Below, piece after piece: positions 9,989-18,962 of a DNA stretch of 64,000 nt (the stretch's first letter is position 1; every line of letters starts with the position of its first letter). The stretch is from Sodalis praecaptivus (GTDB lineage Bacteria > Pseudomonadota > Gammaproteobacteria > Enterobacterales > Enterobacteriaceae). The stretch is taken from assembly GCF_000517425.1 (NCBI RefSeq), contig NZ_CP006569.1:930001-994000 (forward strand). Direction: 5' to 3'. The notes beneath the pieces were generated by a model, which saw only the letters and a program-made list of their open reading frames with translations, was not told the DNA's origin and did not search any database. The translations under genes were made by a program, and so were the position numbers.

Positions 9989-10684
9989 TCATAACAGGAA
10001 ATGGCGCGCCAGCAGCTGGGCGGTGAAGTTTTTTTTCAAGTAGAAACCGCGCGGCAGCGTTAAGATCGGCTGGCCAAATTCACCGACGGCGGCGGTCAGC
10101 GCCCGTCCGTTGGCGGCTTTTGGCCGCAGCTGTAACACTTCGCCGTGGCGGGCGGTGATGCGTTCCACCTTGCCCAGCACGATGAGATCCATCAGCTCTT
10201 CCCAGTCGCGTCGCAGCTGTAGCTCTTCCTCCGCATTCGGACTCCACAAGAGCGGCGCGCCGATGCGGCGTCGCGCCAGCGGGATCGTCCGTAGGCCCTC
10301 GACCGGGATCCAAAGCACCCGCGCCAGCTTATAACGCACGTGGCTGGTTTCCCAGGTCACTCCGCTATTGCCGGTCAGCGGCGCCACGCAGACAAAGGTG
10401 GTCTCCAACGGTTGTCCGCCGCTGTCTACCGGAATGGTTTTCAACTCAACGCCGATGGCGGCAAAATCCTGCTCGGGCTTACTGCCGGCGCTGGCGCCCA
10501 GATAGCGTTCCAATAGGACGCCGATCCAGCCTTTGTCGCGCTTAAGATTGGCGGGGATCGGCAGACCGGCCTGGGCAGATAACTCCCCCAAGGTATAACC
10601 CGCCAGCGCATCGGCGCGACGCAGCAGTTCCCTTTCATCGGCGGGGGGATGGGATGCAAGGGAAAGCGGAATCGGGCTGTTCAT
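9989..10684 (-). CDS. mutH: DNA mismatch repair endonuclease MutH
   Basis: The methyl-directed mismatch repair nicking enzyme, which cuts the unmethylated strand at hemimethylated GATC after activation by MutS and MutL. It is 231 residues long (E. coli 229). The type II restriction-like active site is complete: Glu59 (VLLE), Asp73 (PEQD), Glu80 and Lys82 (GVELKTIPV). The start at 10684 ([10 protein letters not shown]) has AGGA seven bases upstream and matches family length; a GTG 42 bases further up would add a poorly conserved extension. The presence of MutH implies a Dam-methylating enterobacterium. Its upstream region carries DnaA boxes. Confidence 0.97.
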   Translation of the reverse strand: MNSPIPLSLASHPPADERELLRRADALAGYTLGELSAQAGLPIPANLKRDKGWIGVLLERYLGASAGSKPEQDFAAIGVELKTIPVDSGGQPLETTFVCVAPLTGNSGVTWETSHVRYKLARVLWIPVEGLRTIPLARRRIGAPLLWSPNAEEELQLRRDWEELMDLIVLGKVERITARHGEVLQLRPKAANGRALTAAVGEFGQPILTLPRGFYLKKNFTAQLLARHFLL

Positions 10685-10876
10685 TTCGCGGTCCTGAACT
10701 GAATAAAAACTAAGCACCTGCGGCACATCCGCGCCGCTAACGCGGGTGGCGGCGGAAGAAAAAATAATAATAGCATGATTTTAAGCTCTTTTTTAATGAC
10801 CTTGACGGGCAGGACGTAAGCCTGATTGCAGTTGTACACCCGCTACGGCCAACAATGAACAGGATCTTACACCAGG

Positions 10877-11283
10877 TTATCCACAGATTTGCGGGATAAC
10901 CCGGTCAATCGACGAGTACTGTTTCTATTTACAGCCTTGACGTCGCCATTTTTAGCCTATTTGTCCATTTATTTGCGACGTCGATCCGTTTTTCTGTGGA
11001 TAAAATCAGCGATGGTTGTTTTTTATCCATGCCCGGTGAAGAGATTTTTCACCGCCGCGGCGGCGCGCCTTTCGTGACGAGGGTAAACGTTTTAGTCTGT
11101 TGATCTTCTTCTCTATTTTTTTGTTTTTTATCCCCCGCACGGGCGTTTGGCGAAAAGTTTTACCCATCTAATCCAGCGTTGCACACAAACCTATCCACAG
11201 AAAAAGTGCATAAAGTGGCGCCCGCTCGCCGATAACTGTTTATAACTCGGCGCCATTAAGCGCCCCGAAGAGGGTTATTCACC
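10877..11283. promoter_or_regulatory. Putative DARS2 DnaA-reactivating site in the mutH-rppH gap
   Basis: The 687-bp gap between divergent mutH and rppH is AT-richer than its surroundings and codes for nothing. It contains two perfect DnaA boxes facing each other, TTATCCACA at 10877-10885 and TGTGGATAA at 10995-11003, and two boxes with one mismatch, CTATCCACA at 11191-11199 and TTATTCACC at 11275-11283. In E. coli the DARS2 site, which promotes exchange of ADP for ATP on DnaA with help from IHF and Fis, lies in exactly this gap (mutH-ygdP, where ygdP is rppH). Identification rests on position plus boxes; IHF and Fis sites were not recognised with confidence. The rppH promoter must also lie in the right half. 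Confidence 0.68.
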
Positions 11284-11371
11284 GGCGATTAGTGAAAAGC
11301 AGTGGTTTACCGTTCAGAGCGAGTATGAAACAATCGGAACATCTTACATTTTATGTAATCGAGGTAGTCCG

Positions 11372-11899
11372 GTGATCGATGATGATGGCTACCGCCCGAA
11401 TGTTGGTATTGTAATCTGTAATCTCGACGGGCAGGTGCTGTGGGCCAGGCGATACGGACAGCATTCCTGGCAGTTCCCCCAGGGCGGCATCAACGCTGGC
11501 GAGACCGCGGAGCAGGCGATGTACCGCGAGCTGTTCGAGGAGGTCGGTCTGAGCCGCAAAGATGTGCGTATCCTGGCTTCGACGCGTAACTGGCTGCGTT
11601 ATAAACTTCCCAAGCGGCTGGTCCGCTGGGACACCAAGCCGGTGTGTATTGGTCAGAAGCAAAAATGGTTTCTGCTACAGCTCATGTGTCCGGATGCGGA
11701 TATCAATATGCAGCGCGGGGGGATCCCTGAATTTGACGGCTGGCGCTGGGTCAGCTTCTGGTACCCGGTACGCCAGGTCGTTTCCTTTAAACGGGACGTG
11801 TACCGCCGGGTAATGAAGGAATTTTCCGGCGTCGTGATGCCGCTGCAGGAAACTGCGGCGCAGCGTTCCGCGCCGGCACACAGACGGAAAAGAGGCTAA
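11372..11899 (+). CDS. rppH: RNA pyrophosphohydrolase RppH
   Basis: Nudix hydrolase that converts 5'-triphosphate (in cells mainly diphosphate) RNA ends to monophosphate and so triggers RNase E decay. The 175 residues match E. coli (176). The Nudix box [23 protein letters not shown]-type sequence spans about residues 38-60 with the metal-binding REXXEE core. The start codon is GTG (11372), preceded by GAGG seven bases upstream. It is followed after 12 bp by ptsP, and the pair forms the conserved rppH-ptsP operon. Confidence 0.97.
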   Translation: MIDDDGYRPNVGIVICNLDGQVLWARRYGQHSWQFPQGGINAGETAEQAMYRELFEEVGLSRKDVRILASTRNWLRYKLPKRLVRWDTKPVCIGQKQKWFLLQLMCPDADINMQRGGIPEFDGWRWVSFWYPVRQVVSFKRDVYRRVMKEFSGVVMPLQETAAQRSAPAHRRKRG

Positions 11900-11911
11900 G
11901 TCACGCAGATT

Positions 11912-14158
11912 ATGCTCACGCGTTTGCGGGAAATCGTTGAAAAGGTCGCAGCCGCGCCGCGTCTGTCGGATTCACTTGACATTCTGGTGAATGAAACCTG
12001 TCAAGCGATGAATACCGAAGTCTGTTCGGTTTATTTGGCCGATAACGATCGTCGCTGCTATTACCTGATGGCGACGCGCGGTTTGAATAAACCGCGCGGG
12101 CGCACGATCACGCTGGCATTCGACCAAGGAATTGTTGGCCTGGTCGGACGGCTGGCTGAGCCGATTAACCTGGCGGACGCCCATACCCATCCCAGTTTTA
12201 AATACATTCCGGCGGTGAAAGAGGAGCGTTTTCGTTCCTTTCTCGGCGTGCCGATTATTCATCGCCGTCAGTTGCTCGGCGTACTGGTGGTGCAGCAGCG
12301 CGAGCACCGGCAGTTCGACGAGAGCGAAGAATCGTTTATGGTCACGCTGGCCACGCAGATGGCCGGCATACTATCCCAGTCGCAGCTCAACGCGCTGTTC
12401 AGCCAATACCGGCAAACCCGGATCCGCGCCCTGGCGGCCGCGCCGGGGGTGGCCATCGCTCAGGGCTGGGTGGATAGCAGTCAGCCCTCCCTTGATCAGG
12501 TTTATCAGGCATCGTCGCTGGACAGCGGCCACGAGCGCGAACGGCTGACGCTGGCGCTGAACGAATCCGTCGCCGAATTCCGCCGTCTGAGCAAGCGGTT
12601 TACCGCCAGCGCGCAGAAAGACAGCGCGGCGGTGTTCGACCTGTACAGTCATTTGCTCAATGATGCGCGTCTGAAACGCGATCTGTTTGCGGAAATCGAC
12701 GGCGGCGCGGTGGCTGAGTGGGCGGTAAAGCTGGTGATTGAACGTTTCGCCGAGCAATTCGCGCTGCTAAGCGACAGCTATTTGCGCGAGCGCGCCGGCG
12801 ATTTGCGCGCGCTCGGCCAGCGACTGCTGTTCCATCTTGATGACAGCGCCCGCAATGTTGTTCAGTGGCCGTCACGTTTCGTGCTGGTGGCCGACGAGTT
12901 GAGCGCCGCGCTTCTGGCCGAAGTGCCGCAGGATAAGCTGGTGGGGGTGGTGGTGCGCGACGGTGCCGCCAATTCCCACGCCGCGATCCTGGTGCGGGCG
13001 ATGGGGATCCCGACGGTGATGGGCGCCGATATTCAGCCGCTGCTGCTTAATCAGCGCTTGCTGATCGTCGACGGCTACCGCGGTGAACTGCTGGTGGATC
13101 CCGAGCCGGTGCTGGTGCAGGAGTATCAACGGCTGGTGAGCGAAGAGCGTGAACTCACCCGGCTGGCGGAAGATGATGTGGAGCAGCCGGCGGCGCTGAA
13201 AAGCGGCGAACGCATCCAGGTGATGCTCAACGCCGGTTTGAGCGCGGAACATGAGCAGCGCCTCGATAATCGGGTGGACGGCATCGGCCTGTACCGCACG
13301 GAAATTCCCTTCATGTTGCAAAACGGCTTTCCCTCGGAGGAGGAGCAGGTGGCGCAATATCAAGGGATGTTGCAATTGTTCCCCGGTAAATCGGTGACGC
13401 TGCGCACTCTCGACGTCGGCGCCGATAAACAGCTGCCCTATATGCCGATAAGCGAGGAAAATCCCTGCCTGGGCTGGCGCGGTATTCGTATTACCCTTGA
13501 CCAGCCCGAGATTTTTCTTATTCAGGTGCGCGCGATGCTGCGCGCCAACGCCGCTACCGGCAATTTAAGTATTCTGCTGCCGATGATAACCAGCGTCGAT
13601 GAGATTGACGAAGCGCGCCGGCTCATCGACCGCGCCGGACGCGAAGTTGAAGACGTGCTGGGCTATGCGCTGCCCAAGCCGCGCATCGGTATTATGGTGG
13701 AAGTGCCGGCCATGGTGTTTATGCTGCCGGCGCTGGTGAACCGGGTGGATTTTCTGTCGGTCGGCACCAACGACCTGACGCAGTATTTGTTGGCGGTGGA
13801 TCGCAATAATACCCGGGTGGCGGCGTTGTACGATAGTCTGCATCCGGCTATGTTGCAGGTGCTGCAAAAAATCATTAGCGAGTCGGCGCGGCTGGGGCTG
13901 GCATGTAGCCTGTGTGGCGAAATGGCCGGCGATCCGATGGGCGCGTTGTTGCTGGCGGGCATGGGCTATCGTACGCTGAGCATGAACGGCCGTAGCGTGG
14001 CGCGCATCAAGTATTTACTGCGCAATGTGGCGCTGAACGAGGCGCAGGGATTGGCGGAGCGGGTCATTGGCGCGCAAAACAGCATCGAAGTCCGCCATCA
14101 GGTGGCGGCGTTCATGGAGCGGCGCGGCCTGGGCGGCCTGATTCGGGGCGGGCGCTGA
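11912..14158 (+). CDS. ptsP: Phosphoenolpyruvate-protein phosphotransferase PtsP (enzyme I-Ntr)
   Basis: First enzyme of the nitrogen phosphotransferase system; it moves phosphate from phosphoenolpyruvate to NPr (PtsO), which then phosphorylates EIIA-Ntr (PtsN), controlling potassium transport and other targets. The 748 residues equal the E. coli length. An N-terminal GAF domain (about 1-165, NifA-like, senses glutamine) precedes the enzyme I body; the phospho-histidine lies in RDGAANSHAAI near residue 356, and the PEP-binding barrel ends with CSLCGEMAGDP, holding the active cysteine. It overlaps no gene but follows rppH by 12 bp. Confidence 0.97.
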   Translation: MLTRLREIVEKVAAAPRLSDSLDILVNETCQAMNTEVCSVYLADNDRRCYYLMATRGLNKPRGRTITLAFDQGIVGLVGRLAEPINLADAHTHPSFKYIPAVKEERFRSFLGVPIIHRRQLLGVLVVQQREHRQFDESEESFMVTLATQMAGILSQSQLNALFSQYRQTRIRALAAAPGVAIAQGWVDSSQPSLDQVYQASSLDSGHERERLTLALNESVAEFRRLSKRFTASAQKDSAAVFDLYSHLLNDARLKRDLFAEIDGGAVAEWAVKLVIERFAEQFALLSDSYLRERAGDLRALGQRLLFHLDDSARNVVQWPSRFVLVADELSAALLAEVPQDKLVGVVVRDGAANSHAAILVRAMGIPTVMGADIQPLLLNQRLLIVDGYRGELLVDPEPVLVQEYQRLVSEERELTRLAEDDVEQPAALKSGERIQVMLNAGLSAEHEQRLDNRVDGIGLYRTEIPFMLQNGFPSEEEQVAQYQGMLQLFPGKSVTLRTLDVGADKQLPYMPISEENPCLGWRGIRITLDQPEIFLIQVRAMLRANAATGNLSILLPMITSVDEIDEARRLIDRAGREVEDVLGYALPKPRIGIMVEVPAMVFMLPALVNRVDFLSVGTNDLTQYLLAVDRNNTRVAALYDSLHPAMLQVLQKIISESARLGLACSLCGEMAGDPMGALLLAGMGYRTLSMNGRSVARIKYLLRNVALNEAQGLAERVIGAQNSIEVRHQVAAFMERRGLGGLIRGGR

Positions 14159-14333
14159 GCAGGAATCGTTACACCTGCCGGCGGTTATTTACATCCCCTG
14201 ACTCTCGCCGCCGCGCCGCTATGCTATGATACGCGACTTCACGCCGCGCAGGGAAAGCGCCTGCGCGGCATGTACAGCGGCCGCCGCGGCATCCGGCGGC
14301 CGGATAACAAAAACGACGACGTTGTGGTGATGA

Positions 14334-15206
14334 ATGACGACCCATTATCTGGCCTTTCCTCAGTTTGACCCGGTGATCTTTTCCCTGGGCCCGGTTTCCC
14401 TGCACTGGTACGGTCTGATGTATCTGGTGGGCTTCGTCTTTGCCATGTGGCTGGCGGTACGGCGCGCGAATCGCCCCGGCAGCGGCTGGCGCAAAGAAGA
14501 AGTCGAGAATCTTCTCTATGCCGGTTTTCTCGGGGTATTTCTCGGCGGCCGTATCGGTTATGTGCTGTTTTATAATCTGCCGCTGTTTCTCGATAATCCC
14601 CTTTACCTATTTAAGGTCTGGGACGGCGGCATGTCGTTCCACGGCGGCTTAATAGGCGTCATCGTCGTGATGCTGTGGTTCGCACATCGCACCCGCCGCC
14701 ATTTTTTCCAGGTGGCCGATTTTGTCGCGCCGATGGTACCCTTCGGCCTGGGCGCCGGCCGTTTGGGGAATTTTATCAACGGCGAGCTGTGGGGTCGGGT
14801 CACCACCGATACGCCCTGGGCAATGCTGTTTCCCGGTTCCCGAGAGGAAGATTTGGCGCTGCTGCCGGCCAATCCGCAGTGGCAAGCGCTGTTTGAGCGC
14901 TACGGCGTGCTGCCTCGCCATCCGTCGCAGATTTACGAGATGCTGCTGGAAGGCGTGGTGCTGTTTATTATTCTCAATCTGTTTATCCGTAAGCCGCGGC
15001 CTATCGGCAGCGTCTCCGGTTTGTTCCTGATTTGCTACGGCGCCTTTCGGATTCTGGTGGAATTTTTCCGCCAGCCGGATGCTCAACTGGGCCTGTTTAG
15101 CGGCGTCATCAGCATGGGGCAGATTTTATCGCTGCCGATGATACTGGCCGGCGTGATTATGATGGTCTGGGCGTACCGCCGCCGTCCCCTGCAACCTATG
15201 TCCTGA
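14334..15206 (+). CDS. lgt: Prolipoprotein diacylglyceryl transferase Lgt
   Basis: Inner-membrane enzyme that transfers diacylglycerol from phosphatidylglycerol to the lipobox cysteine, the first step of lipoprotein maturation; it would act on YgdR, YgdI and MltA of this window. The 290 residues (E. coli 291) include seven membrane segments and the Lgt signature [16 protein letters not shown]. Essential residues HWYGLMY near the N-terminus and GGMSFHGGL are present. An extended -10 (TGCTATGAT, 14222-14230) in the 175-bp gap after ptsP suggests its own promoter. thyA starts six bases after its stop. Confidence 0.97.
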   Translation: MTTHYLAFPQFDPVIFSLGPVSLHWYGLMYLVGFVFAMWLAVRRANRPGSGWRKEEVENLLYAGFLGVFLGGRIGYVLFYNLPLFLDNPLYLFKVWDGGMSFHGGLIGVIVVMLWFAHRTRRHFFQVADFVAPMVPFGLGAGRLGNFINGELWGRVTTDTPWAMLFPGSREEDLALLPANPQWQALFERYGVLPRHPSQIYEMLLEGVVLFIILNLFIRKPRPIGSVSGLFLICYGAFRILVEFFRQPDAQLGLFSGVISMGQILSLPMILAGVIMMVWAYRRRPLQPMS

Positions 15207-15212
15207 GGTATT

Positions 15213-16007
15213 ATGAAACAGTATTTGGATTTGATGCGTAGGGTGCGCGCGCAGGGTACGCCAAAAGCGGATCGTACCGGCACCGGCACCCTGTCGGTGT
15301 TCGGCCATCAAATGCGCTTCGATTTGCGCCAGGGGTTCCCGCTGGTGACCACCAAACGCTGCCATTTGCGATCGATTATCCATGAGCTGCTGTGGTTCCT
15401 TAACGGCGATACCAATATTGCCTATTTGCAGCAGAATAACGTTTCCATCTGGGATGAGTGGGCGGATGAAAACGGCGATTTGGGGCCGGTGTACGGCCGC
15501 CAGTGGCGCGCCTGGGGGACCGGCGACGGACGACAGATAGATCAATTGGCCGAAGTGGTGCGCCAGCTCAAGCAAGATCCCGATTCCCGCCGCATTATCG
15601 TCTCCGCCTGGAACGTCGGCGAGCTGGACAAAATGGCCCTGGCGCCCTGCCATGCGCTATTTCAGTTCTACGTTGCCAACGGCACCTTATCGTGTCAGCT
15701 CTACCAGCGTTCGTGCGATATTTTCCTCGGCCTGCCGTTCAATATCGCCAGCTATGCCCTGCTGGTACATATGCTGGCGCAGCAGTGCGATTTGCAGGTC
15801 GGAGATTTCGTCTGGACCGGCGGCGATACCCATCTCTACAGTAACCATTTGCAGCAGGCGGACCTGCAGCTGACACGCGATCCGCGGCCGCTGCCGCAGC
15901 TGCTGATTAAGCGCCGTCCGGCAACCTTGTTCGATTACCGCTTCGAGGATTTTGAGCTGACGGGCTATGACCCGCATCCGGCAATCAAAGCGCCGGTCGC
16001 GGTATAA
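15213..16007 (+). CDS. thyA: Thymidylate synthase ThyA
   Basis: Makes dTMP from dUMP with methylene-tetrahydrofolate as methyl donor and reductant. At 264 residues it is the E. coli length, and the catalytic cysteine sits in [12 protein letters not shown] near residue 146; [20 protein letters not shown] forms the dUMP site and RDPRPLPQL-like residues follow. TGAGG, which includes the lgt stop codon, serves as ribosome-binding site, so lgt and thyA are probably translationally coupled, as in E. coli. It is followed directly by a degenerate tandem repeat. Confidence 0.98.
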   Translation: MKQYLDLMRRVRAQGTPKADRTGTGTLSVFGHQMRFDLRQGFPLVTTKRCHLRSIIHELLWFLNGDTNIAYLQQNNVSIWDEWADENGDLGPVYGRQWRAWGTGDGRQIDQLAEVVRQLKQDPDSRRIIVSAWNVGELDKMALAPCHALFQFYVANGTLSCQLYQRSCDIFLGLPFNIASYALLVHMLAQQCDLQVGDFVWTGGDTHLYSNHLQQADLQLTRDPRPLPQLLIKRRPATLFDYRFEDFELTGYDPHPAIKAPVAV

Positions 16008-16017
16008 TTCGTCCGTG

Positions 16018-16265
16018 CGAGGGCGGTGGTCGTCTGCGCATAAACATGAAATGCGGGCGGCGGGCCGTTTTGTGCATAATTGCGAATGCGCCTGCCGCGA
16101 TCCTCTCGTGCTCAAGTGCGATGATGCCTGCAGCGGTCTTCTCGTGCACAAAAGCGGTGACGCGCACGGCGGTCCAGTCGCGTCTACGCGCGATGGCGCT
16201 TGCGGCGGTCCGTTCGCGTATAAAAGGTTCATGCACGGGCGGCGATGTGCCTACACCTGTTCGTG
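16018..16265. repeat. Degenerate tandem array, about 36-bp unit, six to seven copies, after thyA
   Basis: The whole thyA-ppdA gap (375 bp) is dominated by imperfect copies of a unit of about 36 bp. The clearest are at 16090-16125, 16126-16161, 16162-16197 and 16198-16233, each reading roughly GCxxGCxGCGGTCC, then TCGTG or TCGCG, then CACAAA-like bases and GGTGAT-like bases; two more diverged copies lie at 16018-16053 and 16053-16089. Because the unit is a multiple of three, all frames stay open and show 12-residue repeats on both strands, which explains the spurious open reading frames here. No gene is proposed. The ppdA promoter should lie in or after the array. Confidence 0.75.
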
Positions 16266-16382
16266 ATGGCGCTCACGCCGCCGCTGTATCACTTGCTGCT
16301 CGCCGCTCAATGATTGCATCACACGCTACATAACCCAATCTCGCCGCTGGCCCATCGCCGCGCGCCGCGCCACACTGCGGCA

Positions 16383-16895
16383 ATGAATGATTCCCTTAAC
16401 AATACCGACCGCGATAGCGGCTATACCTTACCTGAGCTGCTTCTGACGCTGGCGTTGACCGCGCTGTTGATCCTGGCGGGAAGTTATGGTTGGCGCCAGC
16501 ATCAGTCCGCCCGGCAACTGGCGAGCAGCGCACACCAACTGATGGAGTTTATCGTGCGCCAGCAGTGGCATGCCGCTTGGGGTAACCGCCGCTGCCGGAT
16601 CACTGCGGTCGTCGGCGAACGCTGGCAGCTGTGGGGCGATCCGCTATGCGGCTTAGGCCGCGCTTCACCGGGCGCCAGGCGCGAACCCGCGCGTTGCGCT
16701 GCTCCCTATACGGGTGTTCGCCTGTCGTTGTCGACGGCGGGCGAGCTGAGTCTGGGCGGGCTGCGCCACACCGCCAGCGCGGCGCACTTCGTCCTCAGCA
16801 ATCGGGCGGGGCGTCTGCGGGTGGTGGTTTCCGGCCGCGGCCGGGTCCGGCTATGCAGCGAGCGGGGGCGCTGGGCGGGGATCCCGTCATGCTAA
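16383..16895 (+). CDS. ppdA: Prepilin peptidase-dependent protein A (minor pseudopilin)
   Basis: A 170-residue type IV pilin-like protein. The leader of 13 residues ends in Gly13 and is followed by YTLPELLLTLALTALLILAGS, the cleavage and N-methylation signature with Glu at +5 and then a membrane-spanning helix. The C-terminal globular part has four or more cysteines, as in E. coli PpdA (GspH/FimT type). The ATG at 16383 fits a normal leader; an upstream in-frame ATG would lengthen it by 23 residues. First gene of ppdA-ppdB-ygdB-ppdC, which ends next to recC as in E. coli. The minor pseudopilins probably prime a type IV pilus-like fibre. Confidence 0.88.
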   Translation: MNDSLNNTDRDSGYTLPELLLTLALTALLILAGSYGWRQHQSARQLASSAHQLMEFIVRQQWHAAWGNRRCRITAVVGERWQLWGDPLCGLGRASPGARREPARCAAPYTGVRLSLSTAGELSLGGLRHTASAAHFVLSNRAGRLRVVVSGRGRVRLCSERGRWAGIPSC

Positions 16896-17548
16896 CCGGG
16901 TGGGCGGGCGGCACGGGCGCCGCGGTGGTGCAACTTCCTGCTGTAACGCTTCCCGCTGTGGCCGACGCCGAGGCCGCGCCCGCGTCGGCTGGCGAGGACT
17001 GCGCCGGCTTTAGCCTGCCGGAATTGCTGGCCGCCCTGGCAGCGTACAGCGTGCTGTTGACGGTGGCGCTGCACCTTTTTCCCGCACTGCATCGTGGTGC
17101 CGAAGGGGCGATACGGCAGTTGCAGTTGATGCGCCAGCTTGATCTCTATGCGCTGAACATGGTCAAGGATCTGCGTCGCGCCGGCTTTTCGCCGCAGGGC
17201 AAGGCGGGGCGAGCGCTGTGGATCGGCAGGTATCTGAGGGAGCCAGCCGGCTCCTGTCTCGTGGTCGGTTATGCCTATTACGCGCGCAGCGATGCATCCG
17301 GGCATCTCGTCACCGCCACCTTCGGCTATCGCCTGCGTCGGGGGGCGCTGGAGACCCAGCGTGATGTAAGTGATTGCCAGGGGGGTGGCTGGGAAAAGGT
17401 GTTCAACAGCGATGAGCTGACGGTGACCCGGCTGCAATTCACCGCTCTCGCGGGTGGTGCGTTGCGCATACATCTTGCCGCGACCGCCCGTCGCCGGCCG
17501 GATATCGGCTACGCCGTGACGCAGGTCGTGGCGCGGCGTAATTTATGA
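16889..17548 (+). CDS. ppdB: Prepilin peptidase-dependent protein B (minor pseudopilin)
   Basis: Pseudopilin with the signature CAGFSLPELLAALAAYSVLL: cleavage after Gly40 and Glu at +5, then a hydrophobic helix. From the ATG at 16889 the protein has 219 residues; E. coli PpdB is 187. The 40-residue leader is unusually long and rich in Ala and Val, so an internal GTG start is possible. The C-terminal domain (ALNMVKDLRRAGFSPQG) is the PilW-like region. It overlaps ppdA by seven bases and its stop overlaps the ygdB start. Membrane insertion and processing by the prepilin peptidase encoded at 49988 is likely. Confidence 0.82.
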   Translation: MLTGWAGGTGAAVVQLPAVTLPAVADAEAAPASAGEDCAGFSLPELLAALAAYSVLLTVALHLFPALHRGAEGAIRQLQLMRQLDLYALNMVKDLRRAGFSPQGKAGRALWIGRYLREPAGSCLVVGYAYYARSDASGHLVTATFGYRLRRGALETQRDVSDCQGGGWEKVFNSDELTVTRLQFTALAGGALRIHLAATARRRPDIGYAVTQVVARRNL

Positions 17549-18078
17549 GTCGGGAACGGGGTAGCGGCAGTGTTCTAGCGCTGGCGCTCCTCAGCGGCTT
17601 TTGCCTGCTGGCGATGTTGAGTTGGCAGCGAGCGCTCCAGGTTTCGCTGGAGCTGGCGCGGGCGCAGCGTCATTATTTGCAGGCTTTTCACCAGGCGGAA
17701 TCGTCTCTCGCTTGGGGGCTAAGCCAGCATTGGCCTGCCCGGCACGGCGAATGCCGACAGCATCCCACCGCGCCATTGCGGGTTTGCCTACAGGTCAGCG
17801 GGCGGGGATATGGCTGGCTGCTGCGTGGGGAAGGAGGCGGCACAATGCTGGCGCCGCCGCTGCGGCATTATCGGCGCGTCACGCTGCATTTGGCCGTGGC
17901 GCCAGCCGCGGAGGATCCTGTTGCAGCAGCTTGCCCGACGGCACCGAGGGATCCCGCGGGTGTGGAGCCCCCGCCGGCGCCGGCGGCTTCCCTCGCGGAA
18001 GGCGCATCGCCGGACCGGGTGCGGGGGTATTTTCTGCGGGCGCGGCACGACGGCTGGCTTGATTTTGACCCGGGCTAA
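17545..18078 (+). CDS. ygdB: PilX-like pseudopilus-associated protein YgdB
   Basis: A 177-residue protein (E. coli YgdB 135) with GSGSVLALALLSGFCLLAMLSWQ at residues 6-28, a hydrophobic helix of the PilX N-terminal type, followed by QAFHQAESSLAWGL. Its last 60 residues are Ala/Pro-rich and not matched in the E. coli protein as I recall it. The ATG overlaps the ppdB stop (ATGA), so expression is coupled. Its job is presumed to be assembly of the minor pseudopilin tip. Identification rests on the N-terminal motif and on the conserved position between ppdB and ppdC. Confidence 0.78.
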   Translation: MSRERGSGSVLALALLSGFCLLAMLSWQRALQVSLELARAQRHYLQAFHQAESSLAWGLSQHWPARHGECRQHPTAPLRVCLQVSGRGYGWLLRGEGGGTMLAPPLRHYRRVTLHLAVAPAAEDPVAAACPTAPRDPAGVEPPPAPAASLAEGASPDRVRGYFLRARHDGWLDFDPG

Positions 18079-18260
18079 GGCTGCGGCAGGCGTGGCTAAT
18101 GGCGCAATAGCGTAGGTAAGGGCGCGCGGAGGGGCACGATGACGACAATGCGGCAACGGCGCAGCGGCCGTCCCAAGCAATGCGGCGTGACGCCGAATCG
18201 GCGAGGAGACGGGATATCAAGCAAACGACGAAGCGCGACGTTGGCGCGGCGGGTCGGGAC

Positions 18261-18500
18261 GCGAGAGGGATGGCGGAGCATGATACTGGCGCGGCGTCGG
18301 GATGGGATGCGAGAGGGATGGCGGAGCATGATACTGGCGCGGCGGCGGGATGGGATGCGAGAGGAATGGCGGAGCATGATACTGGCGCGGCGGCGGGATG
18401 GGATGCGAGAGGGATGGCGAGGCATGATACTGGCGCGGCGGCGAGATGGGATGCGAGAGGGATGGCGAGGCATGATACTGGCGCGGCGGCGAGATGGGAT
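18261..18500. repeat. 48-bp tandem array, five copies, upstream of and running into ppdC
   Basis: Five nearly identical 48-bp units start at 18261, 18309, 18357, 18405 and 18453; each begins GCGAGAGGGATGGCG and ends GGGATGGGAT. Half a diverged unit precedes them (18233-18260) and the first bases of a sixth form the start of ppdC. The unit has no stop codon in the frame of ppdC, where it encodes the 16-residue repeat REGWRSMILARRRDGM. Differences between copies are few (GGAGCATG versus GAGGCATG), so the array looks young or homogenised. Confidence 0.95.
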
Positions 18501-18876
18501 GCGAGACCGACAGCGACGCAGGAGGCCAGATCCACAGCGGGGCGCCGGTCTGGCGGAGGCGCTGCTGGCGACGGCGCTGCTCGCCCTCACCGCGCTGGGG
18601 TTGCTGGATTATCGTCAGCGGCTGGCGGTGTTCCAGCGGCGGTTACAGGATGTCTCGCTGGCGCTGAGTTTATGCCATCAGCGCCTGGAGCTGCTGCGGC
18701 AGCCAACGGCCCCAGGCGCGCTATCTCAGCCGCTCGGCTGGCGGATTAGCGTGATTGAAATATCCTGCGACGCGGCCTGCCGGCGCGTTACCGCCATGGT
18801 TACCCTGCCGACCGGCGAGCGCGTCAGCCTTAACGAATGGGTTTGCCAGAATCCGGCCGACATAACAGGTACGTGA
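18499..18876 (+). CDS. ppdC: Prepilin peptidase-dependent protein C (minor pseudopilin), start in 48-bp repeat
   Basis: Pseudopilin with a charged leader MRDRQRRRRPDPQRG followed by AGLAEALLATALLALTALG; cleavage after Gly15 would place Glu at +5, as in PilV-like prepilins. The C-terminal part (ALSLCHQRLELLRQ, then SLNEWVCQNPADITGT) is small and contains cysteines. From 18499 it has 125 residues, close to E. coli PpdC (107). The open frame extends in-frame to an ATG at 18139, which would add 120 mostly repetitive basic residues; that is far too long for a prepilin leader, so 18499 was chosen. The ATG and a GGGATGGG ribosome-site-like sequence both come from the last 48-bp repeat. Confidence 0.72.
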   Translation: MRDRQRRRRPDPQRGAGLAEALLATALLALTALGLLDYRQRLAVFQRRLQDVSLALSLCHQRLELLRQPTAPGALSQPLGWRISVIEISCDAACRRVTAMVTLPTGERVSLNEWVCQNPADITGT

Positions 18877-18962
18877 TTGCTTGTGTTCCGGGCAAATCGC
18901 GTTAGAGTGGGCGCAGGCATCGTAACAAGTCTTGGGCAGAAGGCGCGCATGGCGAGGAGTTT

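Noticed and set aside
10889-11077. 62-codon frame in the mutH-rppH gap
   Set aside because: No ribosome site; the sequence is better explained as a DnaA-box regulatory region.
15687-16333. Several overlapping open frames on both strands after thyA with 12-residue repeats
   Set aside because: Product of the 36-bp repeat; frames run into thyA antisense and no start signal or known domain is present.
17879-18590. Long antisense open frames opposite ppdC with 16-residue Ser/Ala/Pro repeats
   Set aside because: They arise because the 48-bp unit is a multiple of three and has no stop in most frames; they have no ribosome site or family resemblance.
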